59,906 nt of DNA, from the NCBI GenBank assembly GCA_030141605.1, contig JAQGDQ010001137.1, forward strand, positions 1 to 59,906, given 5' to 3'. Made by a program: the position numbers and the translations under genes. This stretch comes from Tubiluchus corallicola (taxonomy: Eukaryota > Priapulida > Priapulimorpha > Priapulimorphida > Tubiluchidae). A model generated the notes under the pieces. That model searched no databases. It was not told the DNA's origin and worked only from the letters and a program-made list of their open reading frames with translations. Shown piece by piece: positions 22,390-34,185 of this stretch. How positions within the stretch are numbered: the first letter of the stretch is position 1; each line of letters begins with the position of its first letter.

Positions 22390-22680
22390 TTTGTAAATAC
22401 TTTTGATGAAGAGTGTCAGTGCGCTACTTTTCTTCAAGACGAATGACGTCCTTTTAAGAAGAATGGGCATTGAAAATTGGAGCGTCCAAGCATGAAGTGA
22501 TCCAGACATTAAAGTGATTTTACTAATTACACGAGGCGCTTATTGCAGTTTTATTACTAAATCCTTCTAACATTTTTCGTGAACATTGAAATAAGCCTAG
22601 CCTGCTAGAAGACTTGACTTTTCCTTTAAAAATGATTTATTATTTCTCTTATTTTATCAGCAAGTGGCAAAGTGGAATTT
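22390..22680. repeat. Dispersed repeat family 4, copy 1
   Basis: GGAGCGTCCAAGCATGAAGT, TTACTAATTACACGAGGCGC and CTAAATCCTTCTAACATTTT are shared with 32340-32640. Non-coding. Confidence 0.6.
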
Positions 22681-22762
22681 GTAATCCTTTGTCAAGGTCA
22701 CTTTTCAATTTCCAATATTCATTTCCTATTGAAGCAACGTTTACCATTGTTGCAAGTGAAAG

Positions 22763-22836
22763 GTCTGAATGCTTACAGTGTATGTCTGAAGTTAAGCAAC
22801 ACTGAACCTTATTGGTTAATGGATGGGTGACCAGCA
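22763..22836 (+). pseudogene. 5S rRNA-like relic 1
   Basis: CTGAAGTTAAGCAACACTGA then TTGGTTAATGGATGGGTGAC matches the internal part of eukaryotic 5S rRNA (GAAGTTAAGCAAC, GGTTAGTACTTGGATGGGTGACC), with substitutions and a deletion between the boxes. The 5' third and 3' end are not recognisable. Likely a 5S-derived SINE relic or pseudogene. Confidence 0.6.
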
Positions 22837-23237
22837 GAAATATTGCTTCAGGACAGTTTTTCACTGTAACAGCGGTGCCTGCAGCTGTTTACTTAAGTAG
22901 TGAAGGATGTATATTTACCCAGCCATAGCTAAAGCGTTTCTTACTCGAACATCTTATGCTGAAGCATTATCTGTGGTAAATAGATTCTGGTCCTGCCATA
23001 TGCTCTACATTAAGCAGACCCACTGTTTTTAGATTGAAAACTTGTTTAACAAATCATTTGGGATTCGGGAAAAGATTTTTGTAAATATTGCATTTGGCAA
23101 TGCGAAAACGAAGTTGACCTCTAATTATGTTCCAAAGCTAATAAGTAGAGAGCAGACCCAAGCCGTTTCAGCTAAGCTCCAGCCGGTTTATTTCTACAGT
23201 TGAACTAGCCGATAAGAAATCCGGCTTTAGTCATGCC

Positions 23238-23908
23238 AGCCGATGTGAGTCGAGCTAGCTGATTTACTGTGTGAGTCAGCTGATGTAGTAGCAACTGACT
23301 CAGCTTCAGCCGAGCTAGCTGATTTACTGTGTGAGTCAGCTGATGTAGTAGTAACTGACTCAGCTTCAGCCGAGCTAGCTGATTTACTGTGTGAGTCAGC
23401 TGATGTAGTAGCAACTGACTCAGCTTCAGCCGAGCTAGCTGATTTACTGTGTGAGTCAGCTAATGTAGTAGCAACTGACTCAGCTTCAGCCGAGCTAGCT
23501 GATTTACTGTGTGAGTCAGCTGATACAGTAGCAACTGACTCAGCTTCAGCAGAGCTAGCTGATTTACTGTGCGAGTCAGCTGATGTAGTAGCAACTGACT
23601 CAGCTTCAGCCGAGCTAGCTGATTTACTGTGAGAGTCGGCTGATGTAGTAGCAACTGACTCAGCTTCAGCGGAGCTAGCTGATTTACTGTGTGAGTCAGC
23701 TGATGTAGTAGTAACTGACTCAGCTTCAGCCGAGCTAGCTGATTTACTGTGTGAGTCAGCTGATGTAGTAGTAACTGACTCAGCTTCAGCCGAGCTAGCT
23801 GATTTACTGTGTGAGTCAGCTGATGTAGTAGCAACTGACTCAGCTTCAGCCGAGCTAGCTGATTTACTGTGTGAGTCAGCTGATGTAGTAGCAACTGACT
23901 CAGCTTCT
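23238..23908 (+). repeat. Tandem array of about 11 units of exactly 60 bp, rich in TGAGTCA/TGACTCA
   Basis: The unit reads GAGCTAGCTGATTTACTGTG, TGAGTCAGCTGATGTAGTAG, CAACTGACTCAGCTTCAGCC. Each unit holds TGAGTCAG and its complement CTGACTCA 15 bp apart, and a TGACTCAGC core. It ends 70 bp before exon 8. Confidence 0.94.
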
Positions 23909-23977
23909 GCCTCTACTAATAAGACAATGGACCACGGGTTACAAGTATTTTCTTCAGTTACGCATTCTATGTTACAG

Positions 23978-24092
23978 GGATTCGTGGAATAATCTCCTAA
24001 AGGCTACGGATGAACGAGCTACGAAGCTGGAAGGCGCCGGAGAGATCCACAGGTTTAATCGGGACATTGCCGATGCCCTGTCACGCATCCAG
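23978..24092 (+). CDS. SPTBN5: Spectrin exon 8 (end of repeat 4, start of repeat 5)
   Basis: 115 nt, completes a split codon then 38 codons. DSWNNLLKATDERATKL is helix C, and IHRFNRDIADALSRIQ starts the next repeat, matching AWADLLELIDTR and FYHDAKEIFGRIQ of beta-spectrin. As in conventional beta, the helix A Trp is absent here. Acceptor GTTACAG, donor GTACGT. Confidence 0.92.
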
Positions 24093-24432
24093 GTACGTAA
24101 TGTCTCCCTCTTGTGTCATTTATTATTATAGATTGTCAGAGCAGTTAGTAAGTGTTGTGAAGCAAGGAAGATTTGTTAATCCACTAATGTTAACATGGAT
24201 TAGCAACTTTTTTCAATTCAGAATTTTATTTGTCTCTCTCAGTAAGTTACAAAGGATTTGAAATGATTTTCAGTAAATTTCAAAATGGAGATGGGGCGGT
24301 AAAAGTCGTCGAGTCGCATGTGGCTAAATTGCTTTTAGTATTTTGTTATGCAAGCACACAGATATAATATAATTTATTTAAGTAATATGTAATCTAATCT
24401 ATTATATTAATATTCTTGGTATATATATATAA

Positions 24433-25385
24433 GATTCGAGGCTACAGCTCCGACAAGGGCACCATTTGCGGCGATCTATATATCAAACGAAAGGCCTCGA
24501 TCTAGTGTCGTCTCATTGGGGGTTTATTTTTCGAAGGGGGGGGGCAAAAAACCTCCAAAAATGGCCATTTTTCCTCCGTTTTTTGCAAAAGTTATACGGC
24601 TGAGATGTAGAGAACGGGAATGGGCCGAGGGTGGTGCTGGGTATGGATAGATAGCCCGTTCAGCGGTGGGTGTAGTGGGCATATTTAGAATTCCCGAGAG
24701 GACCACGGTGTCCCGCAACGGCCGTTTTTTGCAAAAGTTATACGGCTGAGATGTAGAGAACGGGAATGGGCCGAGGGTGGTGCTGGGTATGGATAGATAG
24801 CCCGTTCAGCGATGGGTGTCATAGACATATTTCGAATTCTCGAGAGGACCACGGTGTCCCGCAACGGCCGTTTTTTTCCAAAGCTTATACGTCTGAGATC
24901 TAAAGAACTGGAATGGGCGATGGGTGGTGCTGGCTATGGATAGATAGCCCGTTCAGCGGTGGGTGTCATAGGCGTGTTTAGAATTTGCGAGACGGCTACG
25001 GCGTTCCGCAGCGGGCGTTTTCCCGGACCCAACTTGCGATTTTTTCGATATTTTGGTCAAACAGCATGCAGAAAAAGCGTTCTAGCGGCACCTGGTGGGA
25101 CTCTCAATAGGAGATATATAGCTCCTTAGAAGGAGGAAAAACAGGGCTACAGGGTGCTGAGTAGGGAGGAGTTAATTAGATGTTCTATTTTCGACAATTT
25201 TCGCTTCAAAAACTACTGACGCAAAGCCATTGTTCTGACGTCATCCATTATACTCTGCTTTATAAGCTTATAACTTTAATTCAGTAAAAGCTGCTGCTGC
25301 TGACTTTGTGTTGGATAAACAAACAGACACTAGGTAGAATGTTCGCGCATTTTTGATTATAAGTGTATTTTTGCGGGGCCTTTGC
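24433..25385. repeat. Dispersed repeat family 3, copy 2, with an internal triplication
   Basis: It matches 8452-9100 from GATTCGAGGCTACAGCTCCG to TAATTAGATGTTCTATTTTC. Inside, a block of about 146 bp (with AGAGAACGGGAATGGGCCGA and GATAGCCCGTTCAGCG) is present three times at about 24578, 24724 and 24869. It ends at TTTTGCGGGGCCTTTGCTAT. Confidence 0.7.
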
Positions 25386-26164
25386 TATCAATTAATTAAT
25401 TTATAATACGTTTACATATATCACTTGCTGACAGTAAACTTGATACCTGCACCTGAAATCAAATAGGCCTCTCATTTTTGGGCTTTATGTAGAGTTACGC
25501 CTGTATAATTTATAACGTTGTAATATGTTATTTCTCTTTCTCTCATTCACTAACTCTTTCAAGCAGTAAGCAATTGATAGACATTTTTCCAAATTTATAT
25601 AGCAGTCGTTAGAAATTGTACACAGGGTCGTCTTACTATACCAGACGTTTTTGTAGAATAATATATACACTGTACCTTTATTTTTATAATAAGGATGCTG
25701 AAATAAAAAATTAGTTTATGCACTAGTACATGGATTGAGATTATAAACTGTACTTATTTGGTAATTTATGCTTTAATTGTACAGTAAAATAATAATGAAA
25801 AAACTCTGCTGATAATGTTCGTGTGGAGACAAAAATTACATACTTTTACTTTGTTACAATAACTGTAGTCATGGTATGGCCTGCATGTTGAGTCAAATAT
25901 ATCTGAATAAGCACCGATTTTTTTCTGATAATAAATCTTTATTCAGAAAATAAATAACATATGTACAAAAGAGTGCTTCTTTTCGTTTACCATTGCATCA
26001 TAAACTATACCGTCAAACAAGGAAAGTTGTTTTACCTAACCATGCAATAACACCATACAGTGTAATCGGCAAAATGGCAATTTTATAAAAAAAAAATTTG
26101 CAGTCGCAGTAATCATCTTATCTCTGCATTTACTAAAAAAATTATATTTTAATTTCAACCATCT

Positions 26165-26605
26165 GCTCAAACTTTTTATGTACATTAACAACGCGTTTTG
26201 AGAAAGTAAATTTCCGATCTATAATAAGGCCTAATGTTTTGCCTTCAACAAATAGTATTTCATTATGACCAATTTTTAACTTATTCCGGCTTATTAGTTT
26301 CATTCCGTGCTCTAACTAACAATTCTTCTGTCTTACCAGGTAACAAATTTATTTTTAAACACCATTTCTGTCTCCAGTTGAGTATGATATTACATAACTT
26401 TGTTCAATTAAACACAGGATTGTAGGGTTTATGACTGGCAAATGCAAGGAGCCGTTATACTTATATTTTTTGACTGACTGCTGTACACTGCTGTCTGCCG
26501 ATATGAACATATCAACAACGAAAAATATAAACAAAATTGGTGTTGTAACTGACCCTTGTGGAACACCTAGATTACATCTACGTTGAATAGAAATATAATC
26601 ATTTA
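26165..26605 (-). pseudogene. LINE reverse-transcriptase remnant (jockey/CR1-like)
   Basis: On the - strand about 26575-26400 reads NLGVPQGSV, then LFIFFVVDMF, containing the GVPQGS motif of non-LTR reverse transcriptases. Further 3' come WCLKINLLPGKTEELLVRAR and KTLGLIIDRKFTFSKRV in different frames, in the usual order of the palm-to-thumb region. Frameshifts and stops show it is dead. The endonuclease and 5' part are not seen. Confidence 0.7.
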
Positions 26606-27893
26606 CACAGTAGTTTTTTGCAATTCATGCGCTAGAAGCTGTAATATAGGCCCTGGGAACCCTGTGTAGGGCTAATTTCTTTCACTTTGCTCCGTTACAC
26701 ATTATCACATATACATTAAACTCTTTTTTTCGACAACCGACACCTTCTGGATATTTGTGCGTTTTATATGTTTGCCTCCTCCAGTTAAAACGTTAAACTC
26801 GGTAAAGGACAATGTTGGGATTTCCATAGTTCGCAATTTATTGTTCATTATACGCTAATACAGCTAGATCAGCATTTAGTTATGATAAGCCTGAAATTTG
26901 TAGTCTGTTATGTTAAGCTGTAGTCTAGCGCTAGGTTACAGGGAAAGTGAACTGGCTGGTATTTACAATGTCGTTGATTCGATGTTACACATATAGGCCT
27001 GTATAGGAGGAGAATAATAACAGCTCACAGCTCTGAGAGTTTTGTTACTTTTGTGATTTGCTATTTCAACCACATTTACATGGTAGACATTATATTAAGT
27101 GGGTACAACATATAAGCCATTTCATACTATAAATCTGTTATGGTTATTATAGTTGCAATACCGTTTCGTGAACTTAACCAAGCTGATATCTAGCAGTCTT
27201 ATGACTGTGCTATCACAATGATTTAATGCGCTGTCAACTTTTACTTTACACTTGGCAACATGCCAGCAGTCAACCTATGCTAATTTACTACATCTTGATG
27301 CCATATTTTGTAGATAAAACTGGGAGAGTAAACAACGCCTAGCGTTTACCCTGCTGTTATAATATGGGCGTTTCAACTTAGTAGCTTGGTTGTGTAATGT
27401 AGATATAGTGTGACAGTATATGAGTCATTCTACCCAATATTGGTTTGTCTGGAGTTGTCCAAGCGCCAGCTGCAATCGACTATTCTGTTTAAGTGTGATA
27501 ATCTGACTTCACCTAAATGTTTGAATTAATGTTAAAATGAATATTGTGCATATAAATGTTATCATGAACGTTGAGTGTGCGTAATAAGCTGGACAAAGAG
27601 ACCAATGTTACATTTTAATTGCATCTCAAAAACACACTTGTGTAGAATTTTTGAATGTGTAATCATAATCATATTATGTTTTAATCGATCAATGATGTTA
27701 AATTGATCAATGATGTACTTATTTTAATGTGTGCTACTATACATTTTTTTCACCCTTTATATATATATATATATATTTGAATCAAACTGATATATATTTT
27801 TTGAACTTATATGCCACTTAGATATCTTGAACATATTATCATTTGTTGAAGTCTATGCATAACTGCTGCTATAAATGGTAATATTTGTCTCAA
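26606..27893. other. Middle of intron 8, no gene seen
   Basis: AT-rich sequence with a short (AT)n tract at about 27762. I see no ORF, RNA gene or repeat that pairs with another part of the window. Confidence 0.4.
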
Positions 27894-28726
27894 TACGTAT
27901 AATATTTTAACACGTATAATATTTTAACACCTATAATATTTCAACACGTATAATATTTTAACACGTATAATATTTTAACACGTATAATATTTTAACACGT
28001 ATAATATTTCAACACGTATAATATTTTAACACCTATAATATTTCAACACGTATAATATTTCAACACGTATAATATTTCAACACGTATAATATTTCAACAC
28101 GTATAATATTTTAACACGTATAATATTTTAACACGTATAATATTTCAACACGTATAATATTTTAACACCTATAATATTTCAACACGTATAATATTTCAAC
28201 ACGTATAATATTTTAACACGTATAATATTTTAACACGTATAATATTTCAACACGTATAATATTTCAACACGTATAATATTTCAACACGTATAATATTTTA
28301 ACACGTATAATATTTTAACACGTATAATATTTCAACACGTATAATATTTTAACACCTATAATATTTCAACACCTATAATATTTCAACACGTATAATATTT
28401 TAACACGTATAATATTTTAACACGTATAATATTTCAACACGTATAATATTTTAACGCGTATAATATTTCAACATGTATAATATTTTAACACGTATAATAT
28501 CTCAATACGTATAATATTTCAACACGTATAATATTTTAACACGTATAATATTTTAACACGTATAATATCTCAATACGTATAATATTTCAACATGTATAAT
28601 ATTTTAACACGTATAATATCTCAATACGTATAATATTTCAATACGTATAATATTTCAACACGTATAATATTTTAACACATATAGTATTTTAACACGTATA
28701 ATATTTCAACACGTATAATATTTTGG
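27894..28726 (+). repeat. Tandem array of about 49 units of 17 bp
   Basis: The unit is ACGTATAATATTTTAAC with TTCAAC and CCTATAA variants. Very AT-rich; it contains no long ORF because each unit carries stops. Confidence 0.93.
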
Positions 28727-29127
28727 AATTTATAATCCCTTAACATAATCAATATTTTGAGATTGGCATACCCGCGCCAATCAATTCATACTTACATTCA
28801 GATGTCTATAATACGCTTTAGTTTAGAGACTGTAATGTATTTGTGATTGAATTATAACAGTCAATGCTGTGTATTTAAATGTATACGATCATAATACTGG
28901 CTATTGTACGAGCGAAATTTGTAGAAACCATTAACATTAGTGATCCTAATCTGGGTGGTGTTACTGAGCCCGTTGAGAGAAGCGTTTTGTTTTCTCCACT
29001 TTTTGTGTTTATAACCAAACATGGATACAATTCACACCCTGAGCAACAATACAAGAAAGAATACAAATCGCTGTCTATTGTAGTCGATAGGGGTCTGCTT
29101 TCAAAGCCAAGAGGAGTACCGACGGGT

Positions 29128-29310
29128 TAATTAGATGTTCTATTTTCCACAATTTTTGCTTAGAAAACTGCTGACGCAAAGGCATTGTTCTGACGTCATC
29201 CATTATTGCTTATAGCTTTAATTCAGTAAAAGCTAGTGTAAAGGCTACTGGCTTTGCGTTAGATAAACAGACAAACACTAGGTAGAATTTTGTGCGGGGC
29301 CTTTGCTAGT
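29128..29310. repeat. Dispersed repeat family 3, tail fragment (copy 3)
   Basis: GGTTAATTAGATGTTCTATT, TTGTTCTGACGTCATCCATT and GTGCGGGGCCTTTGCTAG match the tails of the copies at 8452 and 24433. Confidence 0.65.
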
Positions 29311-29431
29311 CTAATCTAATATAATATAAGTGATATATAATATAAAACGGAGTTAAGTTAATGCGAAATCAACACAATAAAAGCTGTTGTATGTTCTACA
29401 TCTGGAACCTACAGAAAATACTAAGACCATA

Positions 29432-29825
29432 CTAAGTCTTTTTACAGTTTCATTATGCGTATGCGCAGTTGCTGTAGGTCAACGGTTAAGTGTACCACAG
29501 AAATGCATCTTAACTACAACCGTGACATGGCATGTGTGTAAAGTGCAGCAGTCTGCCACATCAGTTCAGTGACTTCTGTTGTTTTACATGGACTTTACTT
29601 AGTTATGCATTAGTTTGTACGTGGAGTGATTTACTAGCAGGATCTTGCTTGGGAACAAGAAAAAATGAACTAGGTAAGGTTCTAGGTAGCTGTTAAAACT
29701 GTTACTATTACAGTAGCTTGGACTGCGAGGCGTTGTCAAGTGTAGAGAAATGCGTTGTCTGGTACTGTTAACCTTTGACCTTTTTACGACCATCATCTAT
29801 CAGCGAAACTGTGAAAAGGCTTATT
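29432..29825 (-). mobile_element. MITE copy D, complete, inverted
   Basis: It starts TAAGTCTTTTTACAGTTTC and ends GAAACTGTGAAAAGGCTTAT. The interior matches copy C in reverse complement, including the GGGAACAAGAAAAAATGAAC stretch. It lies about 270 bp upstream of spectrin exon 9. Confidence 0.75.
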
Positions 29826-30093
29826 ATCATAGTATTAATTAGCATGAAGCATTTAATTACCTCACTTTGCCAAATAGAATCTTGCGCACTTGTTACACAT
29901 CATCAGGTAATAAAACCGCCATTTGTTAAGACCAGTTTTTCTGGTTTTGTGGTCCTCTTTTCCTCGTCAGATCCTTAACTAATAATTAATTTTATGTTAA
30001 TTGCTAATTAAATAATTACTTGTGTATTGCTGTTAGACTCGTCATTTACTGTAAATAGTTGCAAATCAATATTTTGTTTCCCGTGACTTTCAG

Positions 30094-30384
30094 GAGAAGT
30101 ATGCCAGCATCCCGGACGACCTGGGCCGTGACTTGAACGCCGTTCAGGGTCTCATGCGCAAACACGAAGCGTTCGAGAACGAACTCGTCGCGTTGGAAGG
30201 TCAACTGCAGGTCGTTCTGGACGACAGTAGCCGACTGTGCGCTCAGTACCCGGGAAGCAGCGCCGACGATATCAAACAACAACAAGCCATAGTCGTAGAG
30301 AACTGGAACAATCTACAGGACCGGGCAGCTCAGAGGAGAGAGGAACTACAGATGTCGTGTGATCTACACCGATTCATGGCTAAC
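30094..30384 (+). CDS. SPTBN5: Spectrin exon 9 (repeat 5 to start of repeat 6)
   Basis: 291 nt, 97 codons, the longest spectrin exon in the window; phase 0 both ends. It reads ASIPDDLGRDLNAVQGLMRK, then the helix B-C region CAQYPGSSADDIKQ, then ENWNNLQDRAAQRREEL and DLHRFMAN. The order LPEELGRD, YAGDKADDI, LEAWKSLLDA of beta R15 is reproduced. GC content is clearly higher than in the flanking introns. It follows the longest intron (about 6 kb). Confidence 0.95.
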
Positions 30385-30827
30385 GTACGTTTTAAACTTG
30401 CGCTCATTTTGAACTGAAAATTTTAGAGCAGTACGATTTAGAAAAGCATACTTTTTAATTCATTGTTAATTCACTTATATAAATTAATATTTTAAAATAT
30501 TTCTTTTCTAACTCTTAACTGCACAAAGGAATTTAGGCATTACTACGTTTCTAAAATTCATTAAAAACCTTTGCAGTGCATACTAAGCTTATGATTCCTA
30601 GTTCTATAACAGTAATACTACAATTCGGAAGGTAACTGTGTCAAAACGCCTCGGTCCCAAAGTGAGTCTATTAAGCGGCACCTACTGTAGAACAATTTTA
30701 CGTAAGCAGCTAACTGCCTATGGCAACACAGAAAACATGCAAGGTTTCATTAATACGGATACATAGAAAACTTGTCTAAGTAACGCTTAAACAGTTAATG
30801 ATTTTCTAAAAGCGTCTCAGCGTTAAT

Positions 30828-31272
30828 TTGCTACCTTCTTATAAAAAAATCTCCAACAACATAATTGTGTAGCTTGTATCGTTTAATCTGAAAACAAATA
30901 AGATAATTTTATGTAATTTTGCTCAATTTTACGGCGAAATCTAAACAAAAATTGATCTAATTAACTTTAACAAAGTTTTACGCAAATTATAAAATCTAAT
31001 CTCTAGTCTTTTTAATAAACAAAGGTTCAAGATTTAAGAAATTAAGAAATCAACTTACATGGTGATCTTCTATAAGTGTAATTATGAAATTATAACAACG
31101 AATCAATGAATGACGCTAAACAATCTGTAACTGCAGTGCGTGAATGCCTGAGTTACTCCAATCTATAGGTAAGTGTACAGGTAAAAGACCGGTCACATGA
31201 CCTGTTTAAAAGGAAACCAATTTATAGCAGAAAAGAGGGGGGGGGGCAATACAAGTTTAAATCAGCACAGCT
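30828..31272. repeat. Dispersed repeat family 5, copy 1
   Basis: About 445 bp nearly identical to 54397-54850: TTATAAAAAAATCTCCAACA, GTTCAAGATTTAAGAAATTA, GTCACATGACCTGTTTAAAA. Non-coding, no clear inverted termini. High similarity suggests recent movement. Confidence 0.7.
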
Positions 31273-32339
31273 TATGTCTCAGTTTGCCGGACCTCACTTT
31301 CATGCACATCGGAAGAATCGGACAAAATCTGGACCGTTAAAAAGTTACTACTGAGCTGTAAATGGCGGGCCGTCACTTTGTTTACATCATTACATCAGTG
31401 TAACCAAACAGCGTGTAACAACTGTACTTAACATGATTGTTTCTATATATATTATAGTGCACAAAAGCGAAGTAAAACGACATAAAAATAGTAAAAGCTA
31501 ATTGGTCACACAAAAGTATCCTATTTAAGTATGTGCAGAAAAATATAGAGTCAATTATGCGGAGTCAATTGCTGACAGTTTTTATATAGTTTTGCATAGC
31601 AGTGGCTCATACTAGACGTTTTTGAATACAATTGGTTCTACATTACCGTGAGTCTAATACACGGCGCCCAGTATATCAGCTTAGTAACGGATAATCGACA
31701 AGTTCCGACCGAAGTCTCCCTGCTCTTGTCCGGTAAACCGAGATATGAGTACATTTTGCAGTATTGATTACTTTTGAAAGTATTTGTCATCATACAGTTC
31801 TATTATATCAGGTGGTACAAAAAAATATAACTAAATTTTGGTACAAAAAAACATACCTAAGTTTTGGTATTGATATTGTAAAAATGGAAATGACAAAATT
31901 GTTTGAAAATTACCACATTTACGTACAAACAGCAAAAATTTTCAGTCATTTCATTAAATTTTTCCAAAGAGACAGAAGGAAAAAATAACTTCTGAAAGAA
32001 ATTGTCATTATTGTTAAAACTTACGCAAGTTCTCTGTATGTTCACCATTTTGACTGCAGATTATTCAAACGAGTTTGTTCCATTACTTCATTAAGTCCTT
32101 CAGGACTGCACAATTCAAAATAGATCTGCACAATTCGCTACTGTATGATGAGCAGAGACATAACTAAATGATTACAAATTAGGTACTGTTCTATTCAGGA
32201 GAAACACGGCTATCCAATCATGCTGTTTGCTTAAGCATTTGTAGGTGATTTAATTGGATAAAATTAAGAAAAACACGCCCTCTTCAGGCACTCTAACTTT
32301 GCCTATTGAGCTTAGTCTGGCGTACATTGAAGCAAATCT
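31273..32339. other. Later part of intron 9, no gene seen
   Basis: AT-rich. 32060-32330 contains relatives of sequence near 3350-3600 (GACCGCACCACTTAAAATGG versus GACTGCACAATTCAAAATAG) and the start of repeat family 2 (GCCTATTGAGCTTAGTCTGG). No exon-like ORF. Confidence 0.4.
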
Positions 32340-32640
32340 AAGTTTCTAGAAGGCTTGGTCTTTCCTTTAAGAATTATTTCTCTTATCAACGAGTGGGAAA
32401 GTGGAAAGACGAATGACGTCATTGGAAGAAGAGTGGGAATTGAAAATGGGAGCGTCCAAGTATGAAGTGATCGCGACTTTAAAGTGATTTTACTAATTAC
32501 ACGAGGCGCTTATTGCATTTCTATTACTAAATCCTTCTAACATTTTTCGCAAAACATTCAAATCAGCCTGACCTCCTAGAAGACTTGACCTTTCCTTTAA
32601 GAAGTTTTCGTGATACTCACCATGCTTTCACTAACCACGT
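32340..32640. repeat. Dispersed repeat family 4, copy 2
   Basis: It matches 22390-22680 (GGAGCGTCCAAGTATGAAGT, TAATTACACGAGGCGCTTAT). It is bounded by two related stretches, CTAGAAGGCTTGGTCTTTCC and CTAGAAGACTTGACCTTTCC. Confidence 0.6.
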
Positions 32641-32748
32641 TTAGTGTTGCTGAATTTCGGTTGCTAAGCAGCTCTCCTAGAACACTTAACTTTTCCTTTC
32701 AGTGAATGATCTTGCCCTACCCCTTGAATTTTCTTTGATTTTTTCTAG

Positions 32749-32952
32749 GCTCGAGATTTGACTAACTGGGCTAATGAAGTAATGGCCGACATGGCGACAA
32801 AAGAACCCGTTCGGGATTTGACGAGCGCGCAAACCATGAAGAAAAATCACGAACAGCTCAAAGCGGAAATAGACGCAAGAGAAGAGGGTTTTCTGGCCGT
32901 AGAGCAAGCGGCCGAAGTCATGTGTGAAGGTGGACATTACGCCAGTGATGAG
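32749..32952 (+). CDS. SPTBN5: Spectrin exon 10 (repeat 6)
   Basis: 204 nt, 68 codons, phase 0. ARDLTNWANEVMADM, EPVRDLTSAQTM, KAEIDAREEGF and the terminal GGHYASDE match beta R16 (VRDLMLWMEDV, KPRDVSSVEL, KAEIDARNDSF, KHYASEE). The last 33 nt of the exon and its GTGAGT donor are repeated three more times downstream in the same reading frame, so alternative donors at 33019, 33085 and 33151 would lengthen the exon without a stop. Confidence 0.95.
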
Positions 32953-33189
32953 GTGAGTGATGATGTAGGTGTGAATACAGGTAAAATGTGTGAAGGTGGA
33001 CATTACGCCAGTGATGAGGTGAGTGATGATGTAGGTGTGAATACAGGTAAAATGTGTGAAGGTGGACATTACGCCAGTGATGAGGTGAGTTATTATGTAG
33101 GTGTGAATACAGGTAAAATGTGTGAAGGTGGACATTACGCCAGTGATGAGGTGAGTTATTATGTAGGTGTGAATACAGGTAAAATGTAG
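32920..33189 (+). repeat. Four in-frame copies of a 66-bp unit spanning the exon 10 donor
   Basis: Unit starts are 32920, 32986, 33052 and 33118. Each unit holds the exon end GAAGGTGGACATTACGCCAG then TGATGAG, the donor GTGAGT, and a further donor-like CAGGTAAAA. Units 1-2 carry GATGATG and units 3-4 TATTATG after the donor. The frame is open through all four copies and stops at TAG just after the last. Confidence 0.95.
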
Positions 33190-33263
33190 GGATATTAAAG
33201 TATTTAACTATTTAAAGGAAACATGCTATTTCTTCAAAACTTAGTTATATGTGAAATTGGTAT

Positions 33264-33645
<382 letters not shown>

Positions 33646-33689
33646 TCAATCTGCAACTATAGAACAAAGACTATTATTAACCCACTTTT

Positions 33690-33815
33690 ATCTTAAATAT
33701 CACGCGCCAGGCAGGGCAACAGCAGGTATGATTTTTAAAGTCTTTGGTATGACTTGGCCGCAGTATAGAACTCACGACCTCCCAGACGGAAAGCGGACGC
33801 GTTACTAGACGACGA
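33690..33815 (-). repeat. tRNA-derived SINE with a GTCATACCAAAGAC tail
   Basis: On the - strand GTAACGCGTCCGCTTTCCGT, then GGGAGGTCGTGAGTTCTATA, is a tRNA-like head. It is followed by GTCATACCAAAGACTTTAAA and the end GCCCTGCCTGGCGCGTGA. The relic at 9885 has the same order. It sits directly against the microsatellite. Confidence 0.65.
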
Positions 33816-33829
33816 TTACAGCTCTATTC

Positions 33830-34030
33830 TCTCAGGCATGCAAGTTTCAGTTGATCTGAGACAGCATTGAGAAAGGATGCAAATTTTCTACTGTTAAAGT
33901 AATGTTGAAGAATACAAAATTTCTACAGTATCATATTGCTAACTTTTATGACTGTTTGTTCAATTCTGTTACTGGAGTGAACATTGTCTACATTTTACAA
34001 TGAAAATGAATGCAAATTTCTACATGGCAC
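33830..34030. repeat. Dispersed repeat family 6, copy 1
   Basis: CTCAGGCATGCAAGTTTCAG, GAAAGGATGCAAATTTTCTA and GACTGTTTGTTCAATT recur at 40148-40335 with small indels. Confidence 0.6.
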
Positions 34031-34185
34031 TTGCGTAGATGTGGTGGACTGTGTGTTTAGACTGTGGATTGGTATGGTGGTGATTAAACTGCCTAATTTT
34101 CTCTTTTTTTTAGCAAAAGTGCCCATTACATTGCTAATTGAATGTCTAATTAAGCGGCTGTTTTTAACCTGAACAATTGTTTCAG

